NCBI GenBank assembly: GCA_024529925.1
Contig: JAFEUB010000065.1
Coordinates: forward strand, 3,071,001 to 3,135,000
Direction: 5' to 3'
Length of the DNA: 64,000 nucleotides
Origin: Ophthalmolycus amberensis
Taxonomy: Eukaryota > Chordata > Actinopteri > Perciformes > Zoarcidae
A program made the position numbers and the translations under genes. Positions 1 through 12,700 of the stretch are shown piece by piece (within the stretch, counting starts at the first letter, position 1; every line of letters starts with the position of its first letter). The notes beneath the pieces are model-generated. The model saw only the letters and a program-made list of their open reading frames with translations. It was not told where the DNA came from and ran no database searches.

Positions 1-727
1 TGGCACTGCAGAGCACAAACCCACGTCCTCTCGCTTTGTGTACGCTAAGCTTTTACTGCAAAAACTCAATTTGAAAAAAGGACAGAGAGAAGGACACATC
101 TTCTGTGTTGTACTCCATTTTGACTGCTAGTTGTATTCTACCAATAAGTAGGCCTATGCCTGGGTTTCCAGAGGAAATTCTCCCCAACATGTCAAGATGC
201 AAAGTCCACCTCAAGCTAACATTTAAACATATTTTGTCTCTAAATTAGACGCCATCGCCAGTGTATGAGGAACACAGCACAAACTACTGCTGCAAGATAA
301 AAATAGCTCTGCAACGAACCCTTCATGAAGGTTACAATGTTTCCTTTCTGTTTCAACATGCAGTGGTGTCCATTATGTACACGACATGTTGTATTATACC
401 GCAGTAGTATTAGCTGGTGTGACTGATACATTGGCAACTGAGTGTATATAACCGTATAGATAGTTCAGCATCATGGCTAATGTTAGCAAAGACTATCAGG
501 AGTTTGCATCTTCACACGTTATTCTAGAAACATCAGATACCATTTGTTGTCAGTTTCAAAACATCCAAAAAACAAGTTAACAAACAGGAAATAAAACATT
601 CGTCGCCAGTTGCAGGTGTTCCCAAGCGTCTGCAAGACAAAACTCCCAAGTGGTCCCTTGAATTGTGAGGCTAACAGTAAGGATAGATGGTTAGCATAAT
701 GTTTCGGTCTACGTTTGTTCAACCGAC
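1..727 (-). other. sfswap: sfswap intron 1 (5' part only)
   Basis: Sequence downstream of the exon-1 donor on the minus strand. It contains no recognisable second exon, so intron 1 is at least 727 bp. I see no repeat family in it. Open frames in this stretch are short and show no family motif. Confidence 0.8.
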
Positions 728-927
728 CTATCAATCATGATGTTCTTCTCTCCCATCCATGGGATGAGATGTTTTCCGTGTTCATGGTAAAGCGCCCTTT
801 CGTCGTCTGGAAACAGTTTGCAGGCATATCCGAACACCAAGAGGTCGGCGTATTTATCACTGTCACTCACATCCTTCTTCACCGGTTTGTTGTTGTGGTC
901 CTTCTTTGCCGCTCCGCGACGATACAT
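728..927 (-). CDS. sfswap: sfswap, coding exon 1 (partial gene; continues beyond left edge)
   Basis: First coding exon of the splicing factor SWAP homologue, a nuclear SR-like protein that regulates alternative splicing, including of its own transcript. The exon encodes 66 residues plus two bases of the next codon. After a variable basic N-terminus (MYRRGAAKKD...) comes the block LLVFGYACKLFPDDERAL, then HLIPWMG and a terminal MIDR. This block closely matches the N-terminal region of vertebrate SFSWAP as I remember it. The exon ends in an AG|GTCGGT donor that splits the arginine codon after two bases (phase 2). The start is the ATG at 925-927; an upstream ATG at 1087-1089 is in the same frame but is closed by a stop before this exon. 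Later exons (SURP modules, RS region) would lie left of position 1. Identification is by remembered family sequence, not by alignment. Confidence 0.93.
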
Positions 928-1130
928 CTCCCAATTAGTCGTGAAAACAAAATGACTAGCGAAATAAAATAGTTGTAACAGTATAGTGACGGATTTATGA
1001 GAGCCAAATAGCCTTCATGTGGTCCAAATGTTACGATAATCCGTGGCGTTGTACCCCAAAACTAGATTATACGTGCCGTCTGACGCCATGTTGGAAAGGA
1101 AGCAAATGCACTTGTGTATCCAGTCCGCAC
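928..1130 (-). promoter_or_regulatory. sfswap: sfswap 5' UTR and probable core promoter, with a short uORF
   Basis: This is the region directly upstream of the sfswap start codon. No TATA box is evident. A pyrimidine tract (CTTCCTTTCC on the minus strand, 1093-1102) sits just before an ATGGCG at 1084-1089. That ATG opens a 24-codon upstream frame ending in TGA at 1015-1017. Its distance to the sfswap ATG is 162 bases, so the frame is the same, but the TGA prevents an N-terminal extension. A TATA-less start near 1100 is inferred. No transcript data are available, and a 5' UTR intron cannot be excluded. Confidence 0.55.
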
Positions 1131-1826
1131 TTACGACAATTTTTCTGCATTTGTTAAAATGAACCCTAATGAGAAATAATTATATTTAAAAATATATGTT
1201 AATTTGTTTAGACCGTATGTGTTATTCAAAAGTAAAAGAAAGTGCATATGAGTTGTATTTCTGCCAGCGAAGTCGTTTGTCATTGGCCGAATGTGCTGGT
1301 GGTGAATTGATCTAACTGAGACCTATCAACCCAACATTACATCTGCACGAGGAGCGTTAAGGGTCAAAGGCATGAGTGTACTTGGGTTTAAAGATATTCA
1401 TATTACCCTGGATAAAGTTATTGTTTGTAAAATGAACTGAAGGACAGAGTGTATGCATGTATACATAAATAGAGCTTTGGATTTAAAGCAGAAACATAGT
1501 AATAGTCAGGCAGGCTGTGTATAATCAACACTGCAGTGATGGGCATATCTATCCCTGTTTTATGTTCATTCTATGTCTATTTTTCTTTATTGTAAATCAC
1601 TTAACAGTTCAGTAAAACTCATGTACTCTTCATTACTGCTGACCATATTGCAATTTCTTAATTATTTTAGTTGTTTTCAATAGATTCTTCCAAACTCCCA
1701 AGACAGGCAATATTTGTTTGTATATATGTTTTCTTAAACAAAATTCAGTATATAAGAGCTAGCATTAGCTTAAGTGCAATGACAACTGTGCAACTGTTTC
1801 ATTATGTACAATATTTTTGGGAGAGG
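1131..1826. other. Intergenic, no feature recognised
   Basis: AT-rich sequence upstream of the sfswap promoter. I see no divergent first exon on the plus strand, no RNA gene and no clear transposon ends. Short homopolymer A/T runs only. Confidence 0.5.
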
Positions 1827-3040
1827 AGATAGATAGATAGATGGATGGATGGTGGTAATGGAAATGTAAAGTCATTAACAGTGCAGGTATTGCAAATGTA
1901 AGGTGATTAAAAAGGAAAACCTGCACAAGACTAATGATTACTAAGGATAATATAAAATTCAAACTGAAGATGAATAAATGACAAATATTCAGATTGTGCA
2001 TACGGCTATAACAAAGCCAATAGCTTACAGCCCAGCTAGAGGTGATTAAAAAGTAAAAACAGCGGAAGAATAGTGAATACTGTGGAAAAAAAAAATATAC
2101 ATATAAATAGACTGTAAATACATAAAATGCAAATTGTGCAAAAGCTGAGATAGACAGTAAGTGACAGTCCAGTAGCCTAATGACAGTATGCATTACACCA
2201 CACCATTGCAGCAGTTGGATTGTCATGTGATCGGGTAGGGGAGACTTTCTGCAGTCTGTCTGGGTCCGGTCGTCTGGGACCGGTCTACTTTCTGTTCCCA
2301 GAGTCAGAACTAAACATGGAGAAGCAGCGTTCAGTTTTTCTGGTCCACACATCTGGAACAAAGTCCCAGAAAGCTGCAGGTCTGCTGAGACCCTCAGCTC
2401 ATTTAAATCAAGATTGAAGACCTTTCTGTTTGCTGCTGCCTTTAATTGAACCACGTTCAATTAATATATTAATCAATTTCCTGCATTTCTGCATTTTACG
2501 ACTGCATTTTATTTCTTACACTGTTTTTTAATTGTTTTAATTGTTTTTGAAATCTCCTTTTCTTTTGCCTTGTGTTTTGATGCTTTTAATGGTTTTATGT
2601 GAAGCACTTTGAATTACCTTGTTGTTGAAATGTGCTATACAAATAAACTTGCCTTGCCTTGCCTTGCCTTGTCTGTTGAGCAGGACTGAGACAGCAGTCT
2701 GCCACTGAACACACTCCTCTGCCTGGTGAAAGTGCTGTGCAACGGGTGCCGGACATCTATAATGGACAACAGTTTATTAAGGATCCTTCTCTCTCTCCCT
2801 GACATGAGGGAATCCAGCTCTGTGACCAGCCTCTTCAGCCGCATAGCGCTTCTCTTCTTAACGCTGCCATCCCCAGCACACCACAGCATAGGAGAGAACA
2901 TTGGCAACCCCTGGATGGTGTTGAAGGAGCTGGGAAAAAAAACAAAAAACATGATCCTCATAGCACTGCTCACTTTGTTCAGGTGAGAGTAAGCCCTGTG
3001 CAGCAGACACCTTATAATGCCATTTTTCACACACCCCTTC
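1827..3040 (-). mobile_element. Old LINE (non-LTR retrotransposon) remnant, split by a nested insertion
   Basis: Minus-strand remnant of a teleost LINE. Reading leftwards from about 3040, the translation gives an RT segment (LLHRAYSHL, then RIMFF and SSFNTIQ). It jumps straight to the far C-terminal part (LWCAGDGSVKK, ERRILNKLLSIID, HPLHSTFTRQRSVFSGRLL), so the middle of the RT has been deleted. The frame reaches S-T-D at 2671-2679 and resumes as T-D-C-R-K-S-P left of 2260, because another LINE (2260-2670) has inserted there. The 3' UTR follows from about 2220 to 1853 and ends in an (ATCC/ATCT)n tail at 1827-1852. The F-FPSSFNTI version of the usual DFSSAFNTI motif shows decay. The clade (L2, CR1 or Rex1-like) is not settled. 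Confidence 0.8.
2260..2670 (+). mobile_element. 5'-truncated L2-like LINE inserted in the older LINE
   Basis: Plus-strand 3' end of an L2-type LINE. The frame reads LLSVPRVRTKHGEAAFSF, then PHIWNKVPESC, ETLSSFKSRLKTFLF and AAAFN, with a stop at 2447-2449. This is the standard C-terminal tail of fish L2/Maui-type ORF2. A short 3' UTR with the typical AAGCACTTTGAATTACCTTG and TGCTATACAAATAAA segments ends in (CCTTG)n at 2648-2670. GTCTGT occurs at both edges (2254-2259 and 2671-2676), which I read as the target-site duplication. About 411 bp remain, so most of the element is missing at the 5' end, as is usual for target-primed reverse transcription. Confidence 0.85.
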
Positions 3041-6000
3041 TCTCGGTAAGCAAGCTGCAGTGGGTGGAGTGGTGGACCTGGGGTCTAAGGAGATGGAGCA
3101 GCTGCTGATCTGAGGTCTTAATTATATGTGGCTTAAAAAGCGATCTTAGACACACTCTCCGGGCCAGTTGCAAGCTCTCCTCTGACATTATCTGCGATGA
3201 ATAAATTGTAATTTGGTTTTGTCCCTGATTTGGAAAAAAACATTGAGTTTCATTTCCAGTTATATTTTCACATGGTAAAACTAAGATCAGTAGTGGAAAA
3301 CATGTAAAGCCTTCCCAGTTCTGTTCATGTCCTTTTCAAGCCTGCTGCTGCACCAATAATCTCTCACACAAATCTGGCAGGGCAGATGGCAGAATTGAAG
3401 CAATCACAGTCTATTGTTTTCTTTGATGAATGCAATGTAGCCAAACATAGTTGGGAATCAATAGCACGCTAGAGAAGACTTGTGTGAACCTGTCCCTCAA
3501 TATGGTTTTAATGGACTTTCTGTTGTAGACTCTTTCACTTTTTATTCCGAAACATTTTTCATTAGCAACAGCTCCTCTCGTGGGAATACGTACGCTATCT
3601 TACCTACACAGCCAGGGGAGGGGTGTGAGGGAGGAGAGGTCTGAATAAGTGCTCACATGTACAACAATCACACGTAATAGAGGTGATTGCGGCAATAGTG
3701 CTATTACATATTACATACATTTCCAAAACACTCAAGGATCATTGTAATTGAGTGAGAGTGAAGTGAATTACTATGATCATTAAAATATAAATAAAACAAT
3801 ATGATTTAAAAAATCTGCCCCTGCAAATAAAGCGCACACACACAAACACAAACATCTTTAATTGACTATTAATTTATCTCACTCTCCATTCAGGTCTGTT
3901 GTCGAAGTGAGATGCACTAACACTCAAGCTGAACACAGATCAGTTGTCTAAACAGAGTGGCAATTCAGCTTATCTTGCAGCCAGAGCATACAGCAGCATA
4001 CTAAGCATGTCATATGTTAAAGTGAAGCGATGGCTCCACCATAAAGACTCGTATTTGTTGTTGTAACGCTTCATGTCAGCCTCAAGGAAGACACTCTACT
4101 GAATTGTGCATTTTCCTCTTCTAGGTTACCACCCCGCTAACATATTTACACATCAGTGTGTGTTAAAATAATGAAAATTCTTGGAGGGAGAGCAGTTTAT
4201 CAATTTGTTTCTTGTTTAGAGAAGCACTTCAGAACACAAAGCGATGACAACATTGAAGACGTCACCCAAAAAATGTGAATACAGCAGTGTCAGCAACTGT
4301 GGACGTGAAGCCCTTTCATTGCACTGTTCTTAGACGTGACCTGTTTTTAATCTTAACAAAAGCTTAAAACATAAGAAATTATTTTCAAAAAAAGCATGAA
4401 AGGCACCAAAATCAATACGCCATTCTAGAATGATGAAGATCTTTTTTGACATGTGTTTACATTTATGTGGCATCAAACCATGTGGTGGATGAGTAATGAG
4501 TATTTAAGATATTAATGCATTCTGTGTGCATTATGTGTGTGTGAGAAAAACTCAGATGAGCATACTATAATGAGTTGTATGCACGCACACAAACCACTGT
4601 TCTTTTTAATGTCAAATCGTTCATCATATAAGACCCGACGAGCTCATTAATCCTAATGAAGTATACACCTGAACTGGTACAAACACAGTCACATGAAGGC
4701 GACATAGCAGACTGTCTTTGTAGTCTTTGCCACAAAGCTTTTATCTCTCCCCTCTATTATTTACAACTCCTCACTGTCTTTTGACAAAATTGGTCCATAT
4801 AGGTTAAGAGCAATGCATTTGTGAAAGCAGAGGGTGAAACAAGTAGAGAAGCGAGAGTGCATAAAAGTGTTCAGACAAAAGGTTTGTAGTGCTGCAGTGG
4901 AGTCAGTTATGTGTCGTGTACAAAAACGTATTCCATCTTGGTGTAAATTATTCTCTTGGGATTAGAAAAAACAACAACTTGTGCATCTTTCCACATTAAA
5001 AACAATTAAAATGTCATTGCTGCCATTTCACAGTGCCTGCAGTGGGTCAATGTTGGCTCTTCTTATGCGCTTCCATGCACTATTAATAGCAGTCATTAAT
5101 ATGCAGTCATTTGCAAATGTAACTTACATGTTTTATGTGGTGTACTCATATATATATACATATGCTAGAAATGGCATCTAACACATGTTAAGTGTGTTCA
5201 CATTTGACAGCTTGAGAAACCTTGTCACACAAATTTGCTCTAATTACCACTGGTGACGCATATATCTTTTAAGTGTTCCTCACAAGGGCTGGTATGTAGG
5301 CCATGCTGGGCTTCCTTTATAGGCATTCTAATAAGCCATTCTTAATCACTACGTGGTAATTAAATACCTTGAAGAGTTGCATTCACAGATGGCCAAAGAG
5401 CCAACCAGGAGGTTCGAGAGCGCCGTGTGGAAGCTGGTGGGCAGATGTGTAGCTCAGCAACACAAAGCCCGCCTACACGTGTATGTGGATCATTTATGCC
5501 TCTCTCCTTCTGTCCACCCTCTTTCGTTGGGCTTGCATCACAATGTGTGGACTCGTGAAGATGTAAGCAGATGTAAACAGTCTAAGTGTCAAGACTTTAC
5601 AACAAAACATCAACTAAGTTTTGTGAGATTTTGATTGCATTTTATTGTAATGGTGCACACGTTAGCACATCCACTCATTGTATGTTCTCTTATCCACCTA
5701 ATTCAAAACCAAACTATTTTGGTAGACCCTGAAGGTGTACGTAAAGGTTTCAGTGATATATTACATTGTTTGCCTGGCATGGAAATGTGAGGCTATTTAT
5801 TAATTTATGTGTTTTTCCATTTATTGGTGTATTTAGCAGGAACAGCACACATTAATACACATTGCAGTAAATGTGCCAAAGGCTAACTAAAATACTATTT
5901 TTCATCTGTAGTGTCCAGACTTTCTCACTCAAAAATATGATAAGAGATTCAATTTATTGAAATAGTTTATCAACATGCAGATCAGTAATAAAATAGATTA

Positions 6001-8280
6001 TTATGGTTGGTAGAAATATTTATTAGGTAGTATAACTATAATAGTGAATGGTTAAATATAGTAGCACTTTCATCCTTCAAGCCTCTCCTTCAACATCCCT
6101 TTACAACATCAACTCATAAGTATTGGTAAATGTAACAAAATACATTTGTGGAGGATCTCATCTATGGTACCGCTCGAAGGGAGTTTGTACAGCGAGATTT
6201 AAGGATTCAGCCAAGTGCCTCTTTTTTTATAGTTAGTCTACAGAGCCTCGGTTAAAAGGCTTCGCAGTGAGTCCACGCTGAGAACTGGGAATTAAAAAAA
6301 AACAACTTTTAACCATTATCTTACCAGGTCTTAATGTTCCTCAACTGTTCCAGTCAAAAGTTGTCTCATTGTCCGATTTTTATTATTCTTCCATCTGTAT
6401 ACAATATTACTCACAATAAAGAAAAACATGGGTCAGACACAGAATTCTTATTATTATTTATAGAATTTATTATGAAACACATTGTTGTCATTTAAATAGG
6501 TCTTTATATATGATCTGAGTCGTGGATTTTGAGGAAAAGATTACTTGTAAATACTTACTGCGGAAGAATATATCTAAACAATGGTATTAATGTCTCCTGA
6601 GTAACATTTTACAGCCTGATGCCTCACTAATCAGCTCTCAGAATTAGGGCATTCGACTGCAGCAACAACATGAAGGAACTTTGAATGCTCCGAGTCTATT
6701 CTTTGATCTTGCTGAGTCGTCCTCTGAGAGGATTAACGTGTCACATTAGATAGTTACTGGTCTGTTGAGAATAATATAAGTCTTCCAGTTCCCCACAGTG
6801 TATGACAGCATGAATGAAAAATGCAAATCGCTCCACATTTAGACACTTTGTTTTTTTCCTGCTATGCTTGGCACAACGTGTCAACATTCACTAGGGTGAC
6901 GGGAAAGAAAAATCTACAGCCTTGGATAAAAAGGTTGTACATGGAAATTGAATTTATTGTAGCAGCAAAGTGCATCCGGCGGCATTTTGAACAAATTCTT
7001 ATGACTAAGCATGGGTTGTTTTACTGATACAGTGATCTCAGTCCAACATGCTGAAAGGAACAGACGTGACTCTTCCTGTCACCTTCATGTGGCGTCACAC
7101 ACCGTGAAAAGAACGGACATGCCTCATGTGCTTTTCACACCAAGGGTTGTGCAATCACTCCAGGTGATGCCTTCTATGAGTGGCAGGTCGGACAGGACTT
7201 GAGGAAACAAGGACAAATGGCTTCGTGCTGCAGCTGTCACTTTTATTCAGGAGGAAGATGAGTCAAGTTGAACTGCACTGCAGAGGCAAGTGGATTCATT
7301 GGGATTAGTCAGAGGCTTAATGGGACCTCTGGGCTCTTATCATTATCTCACAGAGCCAACCCTTCCAGGTGGGGTTAGACAAATTATGAAATTATTTTTT
7401 GATTATGTATGGCCCTCTCAAATGAGGCCCTGCATTTCCTTCAGGATTGTTTGTGTGGATAGGCTGTTTATCTGCTTTGGTCACAATATCTGGGTGATTT
7501 ACGTTGTGATTAAGCCATACCTCAGACAGATTTTAACTTTTATTAACCATCGAGATCTGTCATAAAGGTGTTTGTGTTTTGTCTTAAAGTGATTCATGGT
7601 GTACATAAACACACACAGAAATCCCAGCAAGTGTACGTGGGCGCGGACACAAACTCACACATGATGAGAAGATGAAAAACGAGAAAGATGAAAAGCTTGC
7701 CGAAAGGACAAATCAATATCTTGCACCTTAGTTCTGTGTGTTTTTGTGTTTATACAGTAAACACAATCCTCAGTGCACACGTACCATGTACTGTATACTT
7801 TATGCATATTTAGCATTTCAGCAGAATAGCACGCAGCTTGTCTGCAGCCGTGCAAATAATATGAGTTCCCAGTGATGAGTAATGGGTAGATATTTAATAT
7901 GTTCTGCAAGTCATCTCTGTTGTGATTAGGTTAATGTGGCTTCAAGGGAAAATGTGACATATTGGATGACAGTAACTTTCATTCATAAAGTAATTGTCAA
8001 ATTACACACAGGCCATGTGTTTATTTGATGTGGCTCTTGGTAAACCTTGCATAATGTAAATGGTTACGTTTTGGTTGGTGTAGGTAGTTTTTCATTTTCC
8101 AATTTCTTTTACACAGTCTCTTATCAGACTTTTCCTGGATAATTGCTCCAACGCTCAGTGTCTTTGTCTCTCTTCTCCAAGTTTCTTTCTTTCATCTCTA
8201 ACTTCCCAACAGCTTGAAGCAGAGCTTTTAATTCAGATTGTTTTTAGTTAATAAATTGATAATTGTACTGAAGCTTCCGC
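3041..8280. other. Intergenic stretch, no gene recognised
   Basis: No exon with both family similarity and splice sites was found. Open frames at 5353-5634 (+) and 7290-7565 (+) have no recognisable motif and no typical codon pattern. Two blocks, about 5240-5470 and 7260-7570, are non-repetitive with balanced composition and could be conserved non-coding elements, but this is only a texture judgement. Confidence 0.45.
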
Positions 8281-8560
8281 CTCCTAATTGGGTTCTCGGT
8301 CCTGCTCTTCCTCAGTGAATAATCAGGTAGGCATAATTGTTGAGACCTAAGGCTCCAAGAATCCATTGTCATCCAGTTGTTTTAATATTACCATCATATA
8401 TTTGCACTTTAATTAATTTATGGAAAGCAGGTTGAGCGTGAGCTCTTAAATAATGCTAATGATTTTTGTCCCACAATGTCATCTTTCTTCAGTAGAGTGA
8501 AATTACACACTAAAATCAGAAGAGTATCATTTCCTTCATGATTGCTGCACTTTGAATACC
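8281..8560. other. Candidate conserved non-coding element
   Basis: A non-repetitive block with homeodomain-type AT cores (ATTAATTTATGG, TAATGCTAATGAT) and no simple repeats or TE ends. It sits in the desert upstream of sfswap. Function as an enhancer is inferred from texture only. Confidence 0.25.
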
Positions 8561-9130
8561 TGTGCTCTGACTCAGAAGTATCAGGCCTCATCCAGTCTCT
8601 CTACAGTCAAAGTCAATCAGATACATCAACTTAATCCAGATTGGCTTCTACCTAAATCATACTAGACAGCAAATCTTAAACATGAACTTTAAAGGTTTTT
8701 TTTTGGGACTGATCAAAATGTATTATTGTATCAACTATTGAGAGGTAACATTTAAATAATCAATGGTTGGTTTCTTTCAGTAAATTGACCTTTTCCTGTG
8801 GCCTTTTCCCATAAATAATCGAAATGCTGTGTGACAGCAGCTCTGGGCAGGATTAAATTAGTGCGAAGTAAAGCCCATTTTATCCCGACCACTGTCTCAG
8901 AATATATGCTTCCATGAAACCCAGACTTGGCATCTCCCTTGCTGAGCTACACTTCTAAGAAATGTAATCACAGGAAGTATCTGTGACCGCAGAGGAGTCC
9001 AAACACCTCAGCTGGCCCTGATTCTTTTCTCCCTGTTAAAGGTTTATTTAGGGGATGTTTTTTCCTGTACCGATGTGTGGCTGTCGCTTGTGTACAGATT
9101 GTAAACCCTCTGAGGCAAATTTGTGAGGTA

Positions 9131-9370
9131 GACTTTGGTGATCCCCAAACTTTTTGGGTGGCACCACCAGAGGGCCAAAGCTTCCATCTATCCTGCATAC
9201 ATATCTCAACAGCTACTTGATGGATTGTCTGAATACTATGACTAATAACAAACTAGAGGTGATAACAAACAAGATGGTGAAAATGGTACATATAACACCT
9301 TTTGAACGCCAGCATGTAAGCATTGTCATTGTGAACATTTTGCCATGCTGGTGTTAGCATTGAAGAAGCT
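9131..9370 (+). repeat. Degenerate copy of a percomorph dispersed repeat
   Basis: It contains the segments GACTTTGGTGATCCCC, ATATCTCAACAGCTAC, AAGATGGTGAAAATGGTA and GCATTGTCATTGTGAAC followed by GTGTTAGCATTG. In this order I recognise them from a very common percomorph repeat, in which the last part usually reads GTTAGCATGCTAAC-like. Transposon class is unknown to me. An ORF at 9154-9357 is a by-product of this repeat. Confidence 0.65.
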
Positions 9371-9628
9371 ATGGTTCTGGTGTTATTTCATTTGCTCCAT
9401 GCATGATGCTTGGTTAGTGATGTGGCTGTGAGAGTTACTCCGGTCATTTTGTTGCAAGGTTTATTGTGCTGTATTTATGTCTTCAGGTCTTAAAGTAACG
9501 GTCATAACTTCCAAGTCAGCTGCTTAACAACACGGCATTAATAAATGAAACCAGCGGACAAATGATACACTAACAGAAAGTTATGGGTTTGAGAACTGCT
9601 TAGCCTTCATTGTGGTTTGGAGTGCCAT

Positions 9629-9700
9629 TTTAATTTAATTTAATTCAACCTTTATTTACCAGAAAGTCCCATTGAGAAAATAAATCCGTCAACCATGGGA
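9629..9700 (-). repeat. LINE/SINE 3' tail fragment with (TTAAA)n
   Basis: On the minus strand the sequence reads CTCAATGGGACTTTCTGG, then TAAATAAAGGTTGAATTAAA and a short TTAAA tract. This is a familiar 3' end of fish retroposons. Only the tail is recognisable; the part upstream (rightwards) has decayed. Confidence 0.55.
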
Positions 9701-12700
9701 CATAATTGTTTTTCATCCTACAGTAACATATTGTCAAAGACAGAAATAGAGCTGCAGAAGAGCAAAAGCAAGAGCAAGAAAGGGAAAAAGCTTTCAATGA
9801 AAATAGAAAATGGCCCGAGAAAGACACAGATGGAGGGAATTTAAAAGGTGATCACCAGACTGGGACATCCAGCAGACAGATACTGGCAAAAAACGGTGAG
9901 CCTTTCCCTGAGCAAATGATGAATAGGACAATTCAGTGGCACTGACCGGGCTGTGGTCAGCGCACTGCAAAGGGCTCGTTCTTCATCTTGGCCTGGTTGG
10001 AGTCTAATGAAATGGCAGCCCGAGAGAGCACTGGAGGGCAGAACGATGACATATTTCAAACACTGGACATCACAGTGAGGATGATTCAATCATTGAGTGT
10101 ACATCTTCATCAACATATTTAGGGAGAGGCTAAGATTTAAATCACAGTGACAACATTAGAGCATGCAGTTACTCTATTACTTTTGGCACACATCACTGTT
10201 GGAATGAGCCGAATGTGTTGAGTTTGGTGCTTTGTTGTTATTTGCTGTAGACCTTAACAGGTACAAAGCATTAAAGCCCCTGGAGTACCATTGATAATTG
10301 CTTAATTAGCCTGATACTCCGAGTGACGGGTCCTATACGAGCAGACTATTATCTGCTGTATTTGTGTCGGTGCTCTTCTCACATGGTTTAAATTGGGCGA
10401 GTCCTTGAAAAGAGGCACATGTCAATTATAAGAGTTGAACAGCTGTGTCAATTCCATCCACATTTGTTGCCATTTTCTGTCACAATTTTTCCTAAATATA
10501 ACTCTAGACCTATTTGAATTCTTGAACAAATCGTCGGTGGTTCATAGGTCTTTGTAAGTTAGCAATTTCATGTCTGGAAAAGCTACAGTTCAGTGTTTCT
10601 TCCAAAGAAACTATTTTGCAGCAAATACAGACAAAGTCCCATCTGCCATGGATAACAAAAAAAAAAACTCAGTTTTTCAGATCTCCATTAACAACTAAGG
10701 CTTCTCTGAATGGACAGAAGCAGTGTACAGCTACAGAAGGTAGCAGCAGTTGGACCCCCTACAGAAGAGCACCACACTTCCTCTGAGGACACACAAAGAA
10801 GGGAAGAAACAACGTCCTCCACAAATAACTGGCAACCTGTTGAATGTGTCACGGAAAATGATTTATTGTCTCGCACCCACACTCTATCACACTGTTTGAA
10901 GCATTCAGCATATGGTGTCTCCGCACAGCTGCTGCTGTTGGGAATATTTTGCTGCAGAATTAATTTACCACTTTGGTTTGACTCCCTGCGACAGGCTCGG
11001 GAGCTTTTTTTTGCACCTGAGTTAACGACTCTAAAAGGCAGCCATTGAATGGCTGCACTGTATCTTTGCAAATCCTGTATGTAGATGTAATGAGGTCCCT
11101 GTTCAGAGCCGATCCATTGAAAGCCAATTGCTCTGTTTCCAGTGAGTTCTTATCCCCTTCCACTTCTTTTTGTTTTCATCCGACAGAGCAAATTAGAGCT
11201 TGGGGTCTCTGGATAATCTATGAAACAATGTGTCTTCTTCCAAGTTTCTTTCGCAAACATAATTTGTTATACATGATCATGCCTTCATTTGGTCGCTGTA
11301 ATGTGCTGTTCCCCAAGATGAATCTGAAATTGGACCGTAGATGGATCCGTCTTCATTAATTCACTTGTTTGTCCATCAATCACATGCCTTAAAAAGATCA
11401 CTGATTGTTTTGGTTTGGCTGGCCCTTACACTGATTGACCAAGGGACATAAAAGATGAATACGGAACTAATATCTTCATTTACAAAGCCATATTTTCTTC
11501 AAACGTGTCTTGTTTACTCACTAACAGTCTTCTTTTTCTCCGCCTTTGTTGCTGTGTTTCTCGACTTGACTTCCACCTGTAGGTCAGTGGAAGAGAGTGA
11601 TACCTTGGTGATCCCATTGACAGGACTGTGTATCTCCCATGTGAGTACATATGCGTACTTGTGCAAGAGCACGAGTCAAACAAAACAGGGATCCACTAAT
11701 AAAAGCTCAACAACTCCAAGTGGCAAAGCATTGTTTGAGGAATTAAGGGTTTATGATACATAATTCGGTTGACTCGTAAAATATTTTGAATTTGCCAATA
11801 CTACTACAAGCTGATGTAAACAAGGCAGGTTTCAAATAAAAAAAAGGTTTTATAAGGTATGAAATGCAAATGCATGTTCGTTAAGCCTCAAGTATACACA
11901 CAATGTGTTTTGGTTAGAAATGTTGAATGACAACAAAACTGCAATCAAAACTTCACCCCTTTAAATGTGCCTAAATAGGAAGTCAGCAACAGACTGCAGC
12001 ATCTTGAAAATCACTTAGCTGCTGCAAAACTTTGTGCAACTTTTTAAATTACACGTAGAGGAACCACGTTTGACTGTTTGCCGGCTTGTTTGTGTCGCTG
12101 CTTTGTGAAAGTAGTTCAATCAGCTCTGAAAGGCGGCGATGTTACATGTACAAAAAGGATTAAATCTCCATCTCCACTCATTTCTCCTTCTTCTTTCTTC
12201 TTTTCTTTTCCCTCCCCAGCAGGTTGTGAGAAATGATCACTTGTGTGGATTGGTGCAGGATGCTGCAAGCCGTTAGACATAGACATGCCAGTAATGAAGA
12301 TAGGATTTCACCACGGTTCACCTGGGCTAGAACGGTTGGAAGGAGGAGAAGGGAGGAGGTGAGAGGAGAAAACTGAAGTTTGTGGGATTCTACTTCTCCC
12401 CCCCCCCCAGGCTCCGTCTGGACCCACAGGCAACAGAGGCAGCATCTGCTCAGGGCTAGATGGAGGAAGCAGCTAGATTTCCCTGCATCATCTATTTCCT
12501 ACAGTAAGGATTATGAGATATACACATGCTACTTGCTGTAGGCTTGAAAAAGTACTTTACCAATTAGCACTGAATTGGCATTTTGGACACTGTAATATTT
12601 TAGTCAGTAAAATATCTTATTTCTCTTTGTCCACATGAAGTTACCATTCATTTATACCTTTGTTTTAGTTTCACTGTGATGAAGTGTTAGGAGGTGAAGT

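Noticed and set aside
1033..1047. D-N-P-W coding possibility on the plus strand, as in the next urea-transporter exon
   Set aside because: Wrong strand relative to the exon at 23 kb, no neighbouring motif, and it lies in the sfswap leader.
1765..2460. 231-codon minus-strand open frame
   Set aside because: It runs through a LINE 3' UTR, the GATA-type tail and the nested L2 insert. Only the T-D-C-R-K-S-P part is a coding remnant.
10688..11163. Open frames on both strands over the same bases
   Set aside because: The frames mirror each other, lack domains and have no splice signals placed to make an exon.
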